Of a DNA stretch of 64,000 nt, positions 43,437 through 52,345 are shown piece by piece. Source of the stretch: Calditrichota bacterium (lineage in GTDB: Bacteria > Calditrichota > Calditrichia > Calditrichales > J004); NCBI GenBank assembly GCA_013112635.1, contig JABFGF010000007.1, positions 186,001-250,000 of the forward strand, given 5' to 3'. The position numbers and the translations under genes were made by a program. Each line of letters begins with the position of its first letter. Position 1 is the first letter of the stretch. Under the pieces are notes generated by a model. That model worked only from the letters and a program-made list of their open reading frames with translations. It made no database searches and had not been told where the DNA came from.

Positions 43437-44618
43437 ATGGAAAAACAGAACAAATCAATTTACACTTTAGCTGTTCATGCCGGTGAAAATCCTGAAAAAC
43501 ATTTGGGAGCAGTCAACACACCTCTATATAATTCATCAGTTTTCATTTTTCCAAATGCAGAAAGAGGAGCACAGATTCATGAGGGGGAGGTTGATGGTTA
43601 TTTCTATGGCAGGATGGGAAATCCGACTCAATCTGCCATTGAGCAAGCAATGTGTGAGTTGGAGGGTGGTGAAGCCGCTCTGTCATTCGCATCTGGAATG
43701 TCAGCTATATCATCACTATTATTCTCAGTTTTAAAACCAAATGATCATATCATTATCCCAAAGTCAATTTATGCGACTACTCATCAATTGTTTAAGCAAC
43801 TTCTTAATAAATATGGGATTTCAGTAACATTTATTGACGCAACAAATGCAGATAACTATCACAAAGCTTTAAACAAAAATACAAAAGCCTTTTATCTTGA
43901 AACCCCATCAAATCCGATTCTCAGCCTGATAGATATAAAAGCTGTTACTGATATCGCAAAGGCTAACAATATTTTGACAATTGCTGATAATACATTTGCA
44001 ACACCTTTTAATCAAAATCCAATTGACCTTGGTGTCGATGTAGTTGCTCATAGTGCAACAAAGTTTTTAGGTGGGCATTCAGATTTAATGGCAGGAGTTT
44101 TAGTTGGTTCTCAAAAAATAATAAATAACATTAGGTGGAATACAAGTAAAATACTTGGTGGAACTATTTCCCCTCACAGTGCCTCTTTATTATTACGAGG
44201 ATTAAAAACATTTGCTCTAAGGATGGAACGGCATAATTCAAATGCATTAACAATAGCATCTTTCCTCTATTCGCATCCCAAAATTAAAAAAGTTTATTAT
44301 CCTGGACTACCTTCAAATGCTCAAAATCAATTGGCAAAGAAACAGATGTATGGTTATGGGGGAATTGTTTCTTTTGATGTTGGTGGAGTTGAAGCAGGAC
44401 GAAGGTTAATTAATAACCTTGAATTATGTTCGCTTGCAGTTTCATTAGGCGATGTGGCAACCCTAATTCAACATTCTGCCTCAATGACTCATGCTAGTGT
44501 TTCTGAAGATGAAAGAAATAAATCTGGAATTACAGATGGATTAATTAGGTTATCAGTTGGCATTGAAAATGTTAATGATATAAAAGAAGATCTGAATTTT
44601 GGTTTATCTTTTATTTAA
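43437..44618 (+). CDS. Cys/Met-metabolism PLP enzyme (gamma-lyase/synthase type)
   Basis: 393 residues of the cystathionine gamma-synthase/lyase, methionine gamma-lyase family. Seen: YGRMGNPTQSAIEQ, the cofactor stack region ETPSNP, DNTFATPFNQNP, and the PLP lysine in HSATKFLGGHSD. It likely cleaves or makes C-S bonds in cysteine, methionine or homocysteine; the exact reaction is not determinable. The start codon directly abuts a palindromic operator. Confidence 0.9.
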   Translation: MEKQNKSIYTLAVHAGENPEKHLGAVNTPLYNSSVFIFPNAERGAQIHEGEVDGYFYGRMGNPTQSAIEQAMCELEGGEAALSFASGMSAISSLLFSVLKPNDHIIIPKSIYATTHQLFKQLLNKYGISVTFIDATNADNYHKALNKNTKAFYLETPSNPILSLIDIKAVTDIAKANNILTIADNTFATPFNQNPIDLGVDVVAHSATKFLGGHSDLMAGVLVGSQKIINNIRWNTSKILGGTISPHSASLLLRGLKTFALRMERHNSNALTIASFLYSHPKIKKVYYPGLPSNAQNQLAKKQMYGYGGIVSFDVGGVEAGRRLINNLELCSLAVSLGDVATLIQHSASMTHASVSEDERNKSGITDGLIRLSVGIENVNDIKEDLNFGLSFI

Positions 44619-44662
44619 TTGAAATTTAGTAATAAAAAATGTTTGAGTTTTTTTACATATTT

Positions 44663-44679
44663 ACTTGTGTACTACAAAT
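44663..44679. promoter_or_regulatory. Weak palindromic operator copy
   Basis: ACTTGTGTACTACAAAT; the right half is perfect, the left half has two mismatches. It lies 39 nt before the NTF2-like gene. Confidence 0.45.
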
Positions 44680-44718
44680 AAATGTAAATAAAATCTACTA
44701 ATAGTTGGAGAAAAAATT

Positions 44719-45213
44719 ATGGTAAATATAATCAAACTGTGTTTTGTTTTAATATTTTTTACTGAGGGTTACGGAGAAAATACTGAGCTTGAAAAAGAAG
44801 TATGGAATACGGTGCGTTCTTATAATGAAGCTTTTCAGAAAGGAAACTTTGAAGAATATCTAAGTTACTGGCACGTTGACTATATAAACATAGGAAATGT
44901 AGCTAAAATACGAACTCTAATTAAGAATAACAATATTGTTGACCTTAAAATACGGCCTATAAAAACTAAGATAATTAATGATGGTGAAGCAGCAGCTTTA
45001 ATTTATGAATTGACATATAATATAATAAATGGACCTAAAAATAAAGAAACCAAAAGTTCTATTAAAAGAAATGCTTTGATTAATGAAGATGGAAAATGGT
45101 TGATTGTAAATGATAGTGAAACAAACGATTTTAAAAAATCTCCTGAAAGCCAAATAAATAATGGTGATACAAAGTGTTGTGTTAATAATTCTGTGTGTTG
45201 TGATCTTCCTTAA
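44719..45213 (+). CDS. Exported NTF2-like protein with Cys-Cys tail
   Basis: 164 residues: signal peptide (KLCFVLIFFTEGYGE), an NTF2-like/DUF4440-type domain (VWNTVRSYNEAFQKGNFEEY, LSYWHVDYINIG) and a C-terminus with two vicinal Cys pairs (CCVNNSVCCDLP). The tail suggests soft-metal or arsenic binding. No known function. TTGGAG precedes the ATG. Confidence 0.72.
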   Translation: MVNIIKLCFVLIFFTEGYGENTELEKEVWNTVRSYNEAFQKGNFEEYLSYWHVDYINIGNVAKIRTLIKNNNIVDLKIRPIKTKIINDGEAAALIYELTYNIINGPKNKETKSSIKRNALINEDGKWLIVNDSETNDFKKSPESQINNGDTKCCVNNSVCCDLP

Positions 45214-45268
45214 AAAAGACAGGGCAACTTGTATTTAACAATAACAACTATATTATATTGGAGTAAAA

Positions 45269-46219
45269 ATGGAAAATTTTTTTAAATATTCCTTTACAAC
45301 ATACTTTTTTTTATTTGTATTTCAACTTCAACTTTTTGCACAACTAACTTCAAGTCCAACAAACCCAAAGGATGCAAAAATCGTTTATGACGATGTTAAA
45401 AATTTTATTGACGCTTTTAAATTGCTTAAGTCCAATTCAGATACTGTTCAAATTTTACAGGAAAATTACATTGAAAAAGGTACACCTGGGTTAAAGATTT
45501 TTATAGAAAAATATGGATTAACTGCACAAAAATTAGCAAAAAAAATAAAAGAGTACCCGGAGGATTATGCGGCAGTTGGCGTGAAAATGAAATGGCTTCA
45601 ATCAAGAGAAGCTGACATACGTTTGTATTTTAAAAAATTGAAAATTTTTATTCCGAATGCTGTCTATCCACCCACATATTATCTAATAGGACGTAGAAGA
45701 GGTGTAGGCTCTGGGTCAATTGAAGGGCAGCTAATTTCAATAGAAAAAAAAGCAGTTGATACAGTTGATGTTGGAATCGAAGGTCATATAATTCACGAAC
45801 TAACACATCTTAATCAGTTACATGCCATAGGATCTTTGGATAAATATTTAGCTATTTATAATAAAGAAAAAAGTCTTTTGGCGATTAGTATCCGTGAAGG
45901 AGTTGCAGATTTTTTCGCTGAATTGGTAACAGGTGAAGGTAAAACGGAAGCACGCAACTATTTAGCTAAGCATGAAATGCAAATATGGAAAAGATTTGAA
46001 GCTGATATGTATGAAAGAGATACAAAAGATTGGATTTGGAGTAAACCTAAATATTTAGAACAACCACAAGACCTGGGATACGTTATTGGTGCAAAAATTG
46101 TAGAATATTATTATAAACACTCAACTGATCTTGATGAGGCTGTAAAAATAATTCTATCAATTACTGATTATCGAGAGTTCTTAGAAAAGAGTCAATATTA
46201 TAAAAAGTTTCTTAAATAA
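45269..46219 (+). CDS. Exported putative zinc metalloprotease (HExxH)
   Basis: 316 residues, signal peptide ending near LFAQ. The zinc motif HELTH (IIHELTHLNQLH) and the downstream Glu in IREGVADFFAELV fit a gluzincin-like peptidase such as DUF2268-type proteins. The family assignment is tentative. TTGGAG lies upstream. A second HExxH exported protein is at 52346. Confidence 0.72.
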   Translation: MENFFKYSFTTYFFLFVFQLQLFAQLTSSPTNPKDAKIVYDDVKNFIDAFKLLKSNSDTVQILQENYIEKGTPGLKIFIEKYGLTAQKLAKKIKEYPEDYAAVGVKMKWLQSREADIRLYFKKLKIFIPNAVYPPTYYLIGRRRGVGSGSIEGQLISIEKKAVDTVDVGIEGHIIHELTHLNQLHAIGSLDKYLAIYNKEKSLLAISIREGVADFFAELVTGEGKTEARNYLAKHEMQIWKRFEADMYERDTKDWIWSKPKYLEQPQDLGYVIGAKIVEYYYKHSTDLDEAVKIILSITDYREFLEKSQYYKKFLK

Positions 46220-46290
46220 AGATTATTATGACTGTTCTACCTACTTAGGTTCAATTTTGAAAACATCAAAAAAAGGAACTGAAAAAAGGT

Positions 46291-46671
46291 ATGTTTAAAA
46301 ATGTGATTCTTTACGCAGATGATGATCCAGTTTCATGTTTTATTGTTGAAAAAGTTTTAGAGAAATCTGGATATAAGATAATTAGAGCTATAAATGGACT
46401 CGAAGCAATTCAAAAATTCGAATTATTTGAAAATGAAATTGATTTGATTCTTATGGATATGCAAATGCCCGTAGTAGATGGTTATAAAGCGACAAAGCAG
46501 ATAAGAAAAAAGAATTCAGCTGTACCCATTATTGCATTAACTGCATTTGCTTTATCAGGGGACAGAGAAAAATGTATTGAATGTGGCTGTACTGATTATT
46601 TATCAAAACCTTTTAATAATGATCAGTTAATTAAAATTGTAAATCACCATTTAGGAAAACTGCACGCCTAA
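46291..46671 (+). CDS. Single-domain response regulator (CheY-like)
   Basis: 126 residues, receiver domain only. The acidic pair is DDD (ADDDPV), the phosphorylated Asp is in ILMDMQMPVVDGY, then the Thr in ALTAFALS and the Lys in LSKPF. It has no output domain. No histidine kinase is near. It lies 14 nt before the FeS-subunit gene, which may be transcribed with it. Confidence 0.9.
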   Translation: MFKNVILYADDDPVSCFIVEKVLEKSGYKIIRAINGLEAIQKFELFENEIDLILMDMQMPVVDGYKATKQIRKKNSAVPIIALTAFALSGDREKCIECGCTDYLSKPFNNDQLIKIVNHHLGKLHA

Positions 46672-46685
46672 AGAATGGAGAGAGA

Positions 46686-47444
46686 ATGTCAGAAGAAAAT
46701 AAAACAAAAATATCAAGAAGGAAAATGTTGAAAGCCACTGGTGTTGCTTTAGTTGCAACAACGAGCGGTCTTACTGGATTAGCAAGCCAGAGTTGTTCGA
46801 TAGATCAACCGAAAAAAAGGTTGGCAATGGTGATGGATTTGGAAAAGTGTATAGGATGTAATGCCTGTTCAGTTGCATGCAAAGCTGAAAATGGAGTGGC
46901 ATTAGGGGGATTCCGGACAAAAGTCTTAGAAAAAGAAACAGGCGAATATCCAAATACAAAACGTTTTTTTTTACCTATGATGTGCAATCATTGCAAAGAT
47001 GCACCCTGTATACCTGCATGTCCTAATGATGCAATAAGTCAACTAAAAAATGGTATAGTAGATATTGATAAAGAAAAGTGTCAAGGATTTCAACTATGTA
47101 TCAAAGCTTGCCCATACGGAGCTATTTACATAAATCCTGATGAAAGCCCAAATGTAGATATGGCTAACTACCCATCAAGGGCATTTGCAAAAGCAGATAA
47201 GTGTAATTTCTGCAAACCAAGGGTTGATGAAGGGTTAGAACCTGCATGTTCAGATACATGTCCTACAGGAGCTCGGATTTTTGGGGATATGTCAGATGAG
47301 AAAAGCGAAGTTTATAATATAGTTAAAAATGAGCATCTTTCAGGCTTGCTTGAAAAAGAAGGGACTGGGCCACAAGTATTTTACAGAGGTGGTAATAAAG
47401 AAGTGTTCGACGTTAAAAAAAGTATAAACAAAATGAAAGGATAA
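46686..47444 (+). CDS. Tat-exported four-cluster ferredoxin subunit (DmsB/NrfC/PhsB type)
   Basis: 252 residues. Twin-Arg signal SRRKMLKATG, then Cys motifs CIGCNACSVAC, CNHCKDAPCIPAC, CQGFQLCIKAC and CNFC...CSDTC. In the third, Phe135 (codon TTT) replaces the second Cys, so that site keeps three ligands. Such subunits carry electrons to molybdopterin oxidoreductases; the candidate partner is at 48004, one GNAT gene away. No NrfD-type membrane anchor is present. Confidence 0.9.
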   Translation: MSEENKTKISRRKMLKATGVALVATTSGLTGLASQSCSIDQPKKRLAMVMDLEKCIGCNACSVACKAENGVALGGFRTKVLEKETGEYPNTKRFFLPMMCNHCKDAPCIPACPNDAISQLKNGIVDIDKEKCQGFQLCIKACPYGAIYINPDESPNVDMANYPSRAFAKADKCNFCKPRVDEGLEPACSDTCPTGARIFGDMSDEKSEVYNIVKNEHLSGLLEKEGTGPQVFYRGGNKEVFDVKKSINKMKG

Positions 47445-47456
47445 TTAAGGAGGGGA

Positions 47457-47924
47457 ATGAGAATAGAAATTGTCCCATATAAACCAAAATATTATAAAAT
47501 TTTTAATGAGCTTAACAAAGAGTGGATAAACGCATACTTCAGAATGGAAGCGGCTGATTTAACTACATTAAACAATCCTACTAAATATATAATAGACAAA
47601 GGTGGCTTTATTTTTATTGCACTGTTTGACGATCAGCCAGTAGGAGTGGTTGCTATGTTAAAAATGAACGATCCATTATATGATTTTGAATTAGCAAAGA
47701 TGGCTGTTTCTCAGAATTTTCAAGGAAAGGGAATTGGGTACCAATTAGGTGAAGCTGTTATTAGAAAAGCTAAAATGGTAGGAGCGAGAAATGTTTATTT
47801 AGAGAGTAATACCAAGTTAAAGCCAGCCATTGCATTATATAAAAAGCTAGGATTTAAGAAGATTGCTCAACATGAAACTCCTTACGAGAGATGCAATATT
47901 CAAATGGGTATAGAATTATTTTAA
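47457..47924 (+). CDS. GNAT acetyltransferase
   Basis: 155 residues with the acetyl-CoA loop (MAVSQNFQGKGIGYQLGEAV) and the later YLESNTKLKPAIALYKKLGF. Substrate unknown. It starts 12 nt after the FeS subunit, inside an otherwise oxidoreductase pair, and has AGGAGGGG as ribosome site. Confidence 0.87.
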   Translation: MRIEIVPYKPKYYKIFNELNKEWINAYFRMEAADLTTLNNPTKYIIDKGGFIFIALFDDQPVGVVAMLKMNDPLYDFELAKMAVSQNFQGKGIGYQLGEAVIRKAKMVGARNVYLESNTKLKPAIALYKKLGFKKIAQHETPYERCNIQMGIELF

Positions 47925-48003
47925 CAACAAATGCATAGGTCATTTTAAGAAAGTCTTGAAGCGTTTTAAAGCAAAAAGAGAATAAATATTACAAAGGTTA
48001 ATC

Positions 48004-50277
48004 ATGGATCGTAGAAAATTTGTAAAAATTGCAACAATTGGGTCAGCTGTAATCTTTCAGAACAAGAAATCATTTGCCCAAGAATCGAACAAATCAATGA
48101 AAGACGAAAACCGTGCCTCCAGTCTAAGTGGGGAAAGAGAAGCAATACCTTCTGCCTGCTGGCAATGTGTATCCCGGTGTGCGATTGTTGGGTATGTTGA
48201 TAATGATAGATTAGTAAAAATCGAAGGAAATCCAAATTCTTTAAGAAACGAAGGGAAGATTTGCGCAAAAGGGCAAGCGGGTATAAATACAGTTTATAAT
48301 CCCGACAGAATAACTTATCCTCTGAAAAGAATTGGAAAACGTGGTAGTGGTAAATGGGAAAAAATATCATGGGATGAAGCATTGAACCTGCTTATTAATG
48401 GAGGCAATATTGAAGGAACAAAGGTGAAAGGTCTTAAAACATTGAAGGATCAGGGTACACCCGAAAAATTTTTATTCCACTATGGTCGAATGGTTGGCTC
48501 AGATTATCTAATAAATGTGAACTACTTTTTAAAAGCATACGGTACAGCATCTATTGGGAATCACGATTCAATTTGCCTTAATGCTGGTGCGATAGCCTAT
48601 ATGTTATCTGGAGATGTTAGTGCAAGCGAACAATTTGATGATGCAAAAATCATCTTAAATTTTGGAAGGAGTTTGATTGATGCTGGGCTTGATCATGTAC
48701 CATTTATTCGTAGAATTACCAAGATGAAAGAGAAAGGAGCAAAGCTAATTACATTTGATGTTCGACTCTCAAACACAGCTGCAAAATCTGATGAGTGGGT
48801 GCCCGTAAAACCAGGTACTGATTTAGCAATAGTATTAGCAATGTGCCATGTATTGTTAAAAGAAAATTTATATAACAAGTCTGAAATTGAAGAAGCAAGT
48901 AATGTCTCAGTTAAAGAATTAAAAAATCATTTGGAAGAGAATACTCCTGAATGGGCGGAGAAAATATCAGGTGTTCCAGCTGAGAAAATTAAAGAGATTG
49001 CGATTGAGTATGGAAAAGCAGAACAGGGAATCTGCACGGCTTTCAGAGGAACCTTTATGCACTACAATGGTGTTCAGGCTCAAAGGGCAATATTTATGCT
49101 TGATGTAATTGCGGGTAACTTAGGCCCTAAAAAAAGGATTGAACCAAGACCTAAATGGAACTATTCATTTCCAATTCCACAAAAGAAAAATAAACGACTA
49201 AATTTATTTATTGGGGAAAATGATCCTTATGCAATTCCTGATGGAGATGTTTCACATCAAATAGTTCATTGTATTAATAAAAATCAAGATAATCCTGAGA
49301 TATATATGGTTTACTGCCACAACCCTGTTTATTCCAATGGAAATTGCGATGAGAATATTCGTGTTTATAGCGACACGGAAAAAATTCCTTTTTTAGTTTC
49401 TGTCGATGTGGCCTTAAGCGAAACGACAGAGCTTGCAGATTTAGTTTTGCCTGATGCAACTTATCTGGAACGATGGACTTTGGAAGGGAAACAAACTCCT
49501 GATGGAATACCTGAGTATTATATCCGCCAACCATTAAGTGAACCTATAGGAGAATCCAGAAACTTTGTCGATGTGGCCTGTGAAATTGGTGATAAATTAG
49601 GTTTAGGCTTAGGTTTTTCTTCTTCAGAAGAATTTGTAGAAGCAACATGCAATAATACTTCCGGAATTAAGGAAGTCGGCGGTTTTGATTACATGAAAAA
49701 ACATGGTATTTGGCATGATTATAAGGCCAAAGTTTCAACTGAAAAACGGTCTAAAATACAATTAAAATCAAAGAGGCTTGAAAATGAAGGTTTTTCTTCA
49801 ATTCCTGGTTGGATGCCAATACCTGAGCATAAAAAAATGAATTCAGAAGAATTAGTTTTAACAACATTTAAGGTCAATGTTCAAACACACTCCAGGACTC
49901 AAAACTGTAAATGGCTAACTGAATTATACCATGAAAATCCAGCCTGGATTAATACAAAAACTGCGAAAGAAAAAGGAATTGAAAATGGCGATTGGATCAA
50001 AATTAAATCGAGTATTGGAGAAATGATTACAAAAGCTAAAGTTACGCAAGGAATTCACCCACAAGCTATTGCTATCTCAAATCATGCGGGGCATTGGGCT
50101 TGGGGAAAATATGCTTCAGGAAAAGGATCTTTTGTTTTTAAATCTGAAATGGATGTAGAAAATAAATGGTGGAAAGAAAAGGGTTCACATGTAAACAAAA
50201 TTATTCCCAATGTCGGCGATCCAATAGCAGGTTCAATGTGTTGGAATGATACCGTTGTAAATGTTTCTAAAATATAA
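48004..50277 (+). CDS. Tat-exported molybdopterin oxidoreductase (Psr/Phs/Arr type)
   Basis: 757 residues. Twin-Arg signal DRRKFVKIATIG; 4Fe-4S motif CWQCVSRC plus ICAKG (Cys52, Cys55, Cys59, Cys87); and HDSICLNAG with Cys191 as the likely molybdenum ligand. A Cys ligand fits the polysulfide/thiosulfate/tetrathionate/arsenate reductase branch of the DMSO-reductase family. Which substrate is used cannot be decided. Its length is normal for the family. Electron partner: the FeS subunit at 46686. Confidence 0.9.
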   Translation: MDRRKFVKIATIGSAVIFQNKKSFAQESNKSMKDENRASSLSGEREAIPSACWQCVSRCAIVGYVDNDRLVKIEGNPNSLRNEGKICAKGQAGINTVYNPDRITYPLKRIGKRGSGKWEKISWDEALNLLINGGNIEGTKVKGLKTLKDQGTPEKFLFHYGRMVGSDYLINVNYFLKAYGTASIGNHDSICLNAGAIAYMLSGDVSASEQFDDAKIILNFGRSLIDAGLDHVPFIRRITKMKEKGAKLITFDVRLSNTAAKSDEWVPVKPGTDLAIVLAMCHVLLKENLYNKSEIEEASNVSVKELKNHLEENTPEWAEKISGVPAEKIKEIAIEYGKAEQGICTAFRGTFMHYNGVQAQRAIFMLDVIAGNLGPKKRIEPRPKWNYSFPIPQKKNKRLNLFIGENDPYAIPDGDVSHQIVHCINKNQDNPEIYMVYCHNPVYSNGNCDENIRVYSDTEKIPFLVSVDVALSETTELADLVLPDATYLERWTLEGKQTPDGIPEYYIRQPLSEPIGESRNFVDVACEIGDKLGLGLGFSSSEEFVEATCNNTSGIKEVGGFDYMKKHGIWHDYKAKVSTEKRSKIQLKSKRLENEGFSSIPGWMPIPEHKKMNSEELVLTTFKVNVQTHSRTQNCKWLTELYHENPAWINTKTAKEKGIENGDWIKIKSSIGEMITKAKVTQGIHPQAIAISNHAGHWAWGKYASGKGSFVFKSEMDVENKWWKEKGSHVNKIIPNVGDPIAGSMCWNDTVVNVSKI

Positions 50278-50315
50278 AATGGGTCGGTGATAAATAATAG
50301 TGAAGGAGTAGTTTA

Positions 50316-50738
50316 ATGAAACAATCAATTGTACATGTAGCTTTAGTTGTTAGAGACTATGATGAAGCCATAGAGTTTTATACTAAAAAGCTCCATTTTA
50401 CTTTAATCGAAGATATTTATCAACAAGAGCAAGACAAGCGCTGGGTGGTTGTTTCTCCTCCTGGGTCGATTGGTACAACACTGTTATTAGCCAGAGCCTC
50501 AAAACCTGAACAGGAACCTTTTATTGGTAAGCAGTCTGGAGGTAGGGTTTTTCTATTTCTCAATACTGATGATTTTTGGAGGGATTACAACGAAATGATC
50601 TCTATCGGGATTGAATTTGTAAGAGATCCTAAAAAGGAATCATATGGTATGGTAGCAGTTTTTAAGGATTTGTATGGAAATTTATGGGATTTACTTGAAC
50701 TGAACAAAGATCATCCTATTTCAAAACGAATGACGTAA
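50316..50738 (+). CDS. VOC-family protein
   Basis: 140 residues: two beta-alpha-beta-beta-beta units with HVALVVRDYDEAIEFYTKKL, SPPGSIGTTLLLARA and DLYGNLWDLLELN, the classical VOC ends. The His of HVAL and Glu in LLELN are likely metal ligands. Substrate unknown. GAAGGAG upstream. It follows the molybdoenzyme by 38 nt. Confidence 0.87.
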   Translation: MKQSIVHVALVVRDYDEAIEFYTKKLHFTLIEDIYQQEQDKRWVVVSPPGSIGTTLLLARASKPEQEPFIGKQSGGRVFLFLNTDDFWRDYNEMISIGIEFVRDPKKESYGMVAVFKDLYGNLWDLLELNKDHPISKRMT

Positions 50739-50934
50739 AACCAATTTCCTGATGACATTTTTACGCTGTTAGGAATATTGGCTAATTCAAGGGTTATTCT
50801 TTCTCACCAAAAAAAGTCAAAGAAATATTGAGACTGATATATATGGTGTTTGGAGATAGACATCTTGGAAATTACAATATGTGTTTACTAATTCAAAACA
50901 ATTGCAGAAGAATTTGTATAGAAATCTTAACCCT

Positions 50935-51702
50935 ATGACAAATATTACTGAACTAAAAATCGGGAAAAAAATAGGAATTTGTGCCCACAGTTACGAGGGT
51001 GGGGCATTGTGTTTCCTAACAGCTTGTAGAGAAGGAGCGAAACGCTTGGGACCTCATATGCATCCTAACATTATATTAAGTGCAATACCAATGGGAATTA
51101 GTATGCCAAGTTGGGAGTCGGGTAATCATGATGAAATCTCCAGACATTTATTTAACGGAGTTGACCAAATTGCAAAGGGGGGAGCAGATTTTTTTATATG
51201 CCCAGATAATACTGGCCACATTGTACTTGAAAAAATTATAGACGAACTCCCAATCCCAGGGCTTCATATTGCTGATGTTGTTTGCCAGGAGATTACCGCT
51301 AATGAATGGGAAAGGATCGGTCTGTTGGGTACTAAGTGGACAATGACCGGATCTGTATATAAAAATGCTCTCAATGCAAGAAACTTAATAAGGATGATTC
51401 CTAATGAAACAAATAGATCTAAAATTGATGATGTAATATTTAAAGAACTTTGTCAAGGAATATTTAAGAAAGAGACAATAGAACTGTTTCTGGACTCAAT
51501 AGAAGAATTAAAACAACATGGTGCACAATGTGTAATTCTCGGATGCACAGAAATTCCATTGATAATAAATTCTGAGAATTCCTCGCTTCCAATATTAGAT
51601 ACAACGAGACTACTGGCTAAATATGCTGTAAAACTTGCTTTATCTGAAAAAAAATTTCCTTCAGAGGGGTGGATTAAAGTACAATTGAATAGCACTCTAT
51701 GA
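50935..51702 (+). CDS. Aspartate/glutamate racemase-family protein
   Basis: 255 residues from the ATG at 50935; an upstream GTG (50881) is possible. Cys pair of the racemase: FICPDNTGHIVLEK in the first half and VILGCTEIPLI in the second. The first motif is CPDNT instead of the usual CNT, an insertion of two residues beside the catalytic Cys. The second is normal. Its stop overlaps the next ATG. Confidence 0.8.
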   Translation: MTNITELKIGKKIGICAHSYEGGALCFLTACREGAKRLGPHMHPNIILSAIPMGISMPSWESGNHDEISRHLFNGVDQIAKGGADFFICPDNTGHIVLEKIIDELPIPGLHIADVVCQEITANEWERIGLLGTKWTMTGSVYKNALNARNLIRMIPNETNRSKIDDVIFKELCQGIFKKETIELFLDSIEELKQHGAQCVILGCTEIPLIINSENSSLPILDTTRLLAKYAVKLALSEKKFPSEGWIKVQLNSTL

Positions 51703-52202
51703 ACCAACACAAAAGAACTAAAACAGATTTTAAAATAGCAGAAATAAGACCAGAAGACAGTACTTTTATTGAATCATTTATAGCCGATAGCTGGGGATCA
51801 ACTATGAGTGTTTCAAGGGGAAGAATTTTCGATACTGTAGCTTTACCAGGATTTATTTATATAAAAAATAAAAGAGTAATTGGATTAGTTACTTATAATA
51901 TTGAAAAGGATAATTGCGAAATTGTAACGCTTAACAGTCTTCAAAACAACCGAGGACTAGCAACCCAATTAATAATGAAAGTTATTGAAAAAGCAAAAGA
52001 AAATGATTGCAAAAGAGTTTGGTTGATAACTACAAATGACAATACTTATGCTATACGTTTTTATCAGAAAAGAGGATTTGAATGGGTTGGATTCTATAAG
52101 GATTCAATGAACGAATCCAGAAATCTTAAGCCAGAAATACCAGAGTTTGGTGTCGACAGGATTCCAATAAAACATGAAATTGAATTTGAATTAAGATTTT
52201 AA
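51699..52202 (+). CDS. GNAT acetyltransferase coupled to the racemase-like gene
   Basis: 167 residues. The acetyl-CoA loop LNSLQNNRGLATQLIMKVI, then the GNAT ending RVWLITTNDNTYAIRFYQKR. ATGA overlap with the preceding stop indicates coupled translation. It may act on the racemase product; substrate unknown. Confidence 0.85.
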   Translation: MNQHKRTKTDFKIAEIRPEDSTFIESFIADSWGSTMSVSRGRIFDTVALPGFIYIKNKRVIGLVTYNIEKDNCEIVTLNSLQNNRGLATQLIMKVIEKAKENDCKRVWLITTNDNTYAIRFYQKRGFEWVGFYKDSMNESRNLKPEIPEFGVDRIPIKHEIEFELRF

Positions 52203-52345
52203 TTTGAGGTAACTCTTATATAATCAATGAGAACGGAAACGTTATAAAAAGGTTTCTTGCTAACTAATATAAAAAAACATTGTCTAATAATTATAAAAGA
52301 GTCAGTGATTGGCTTAAATTAAAACATTAGATACGCGGGTGAATT

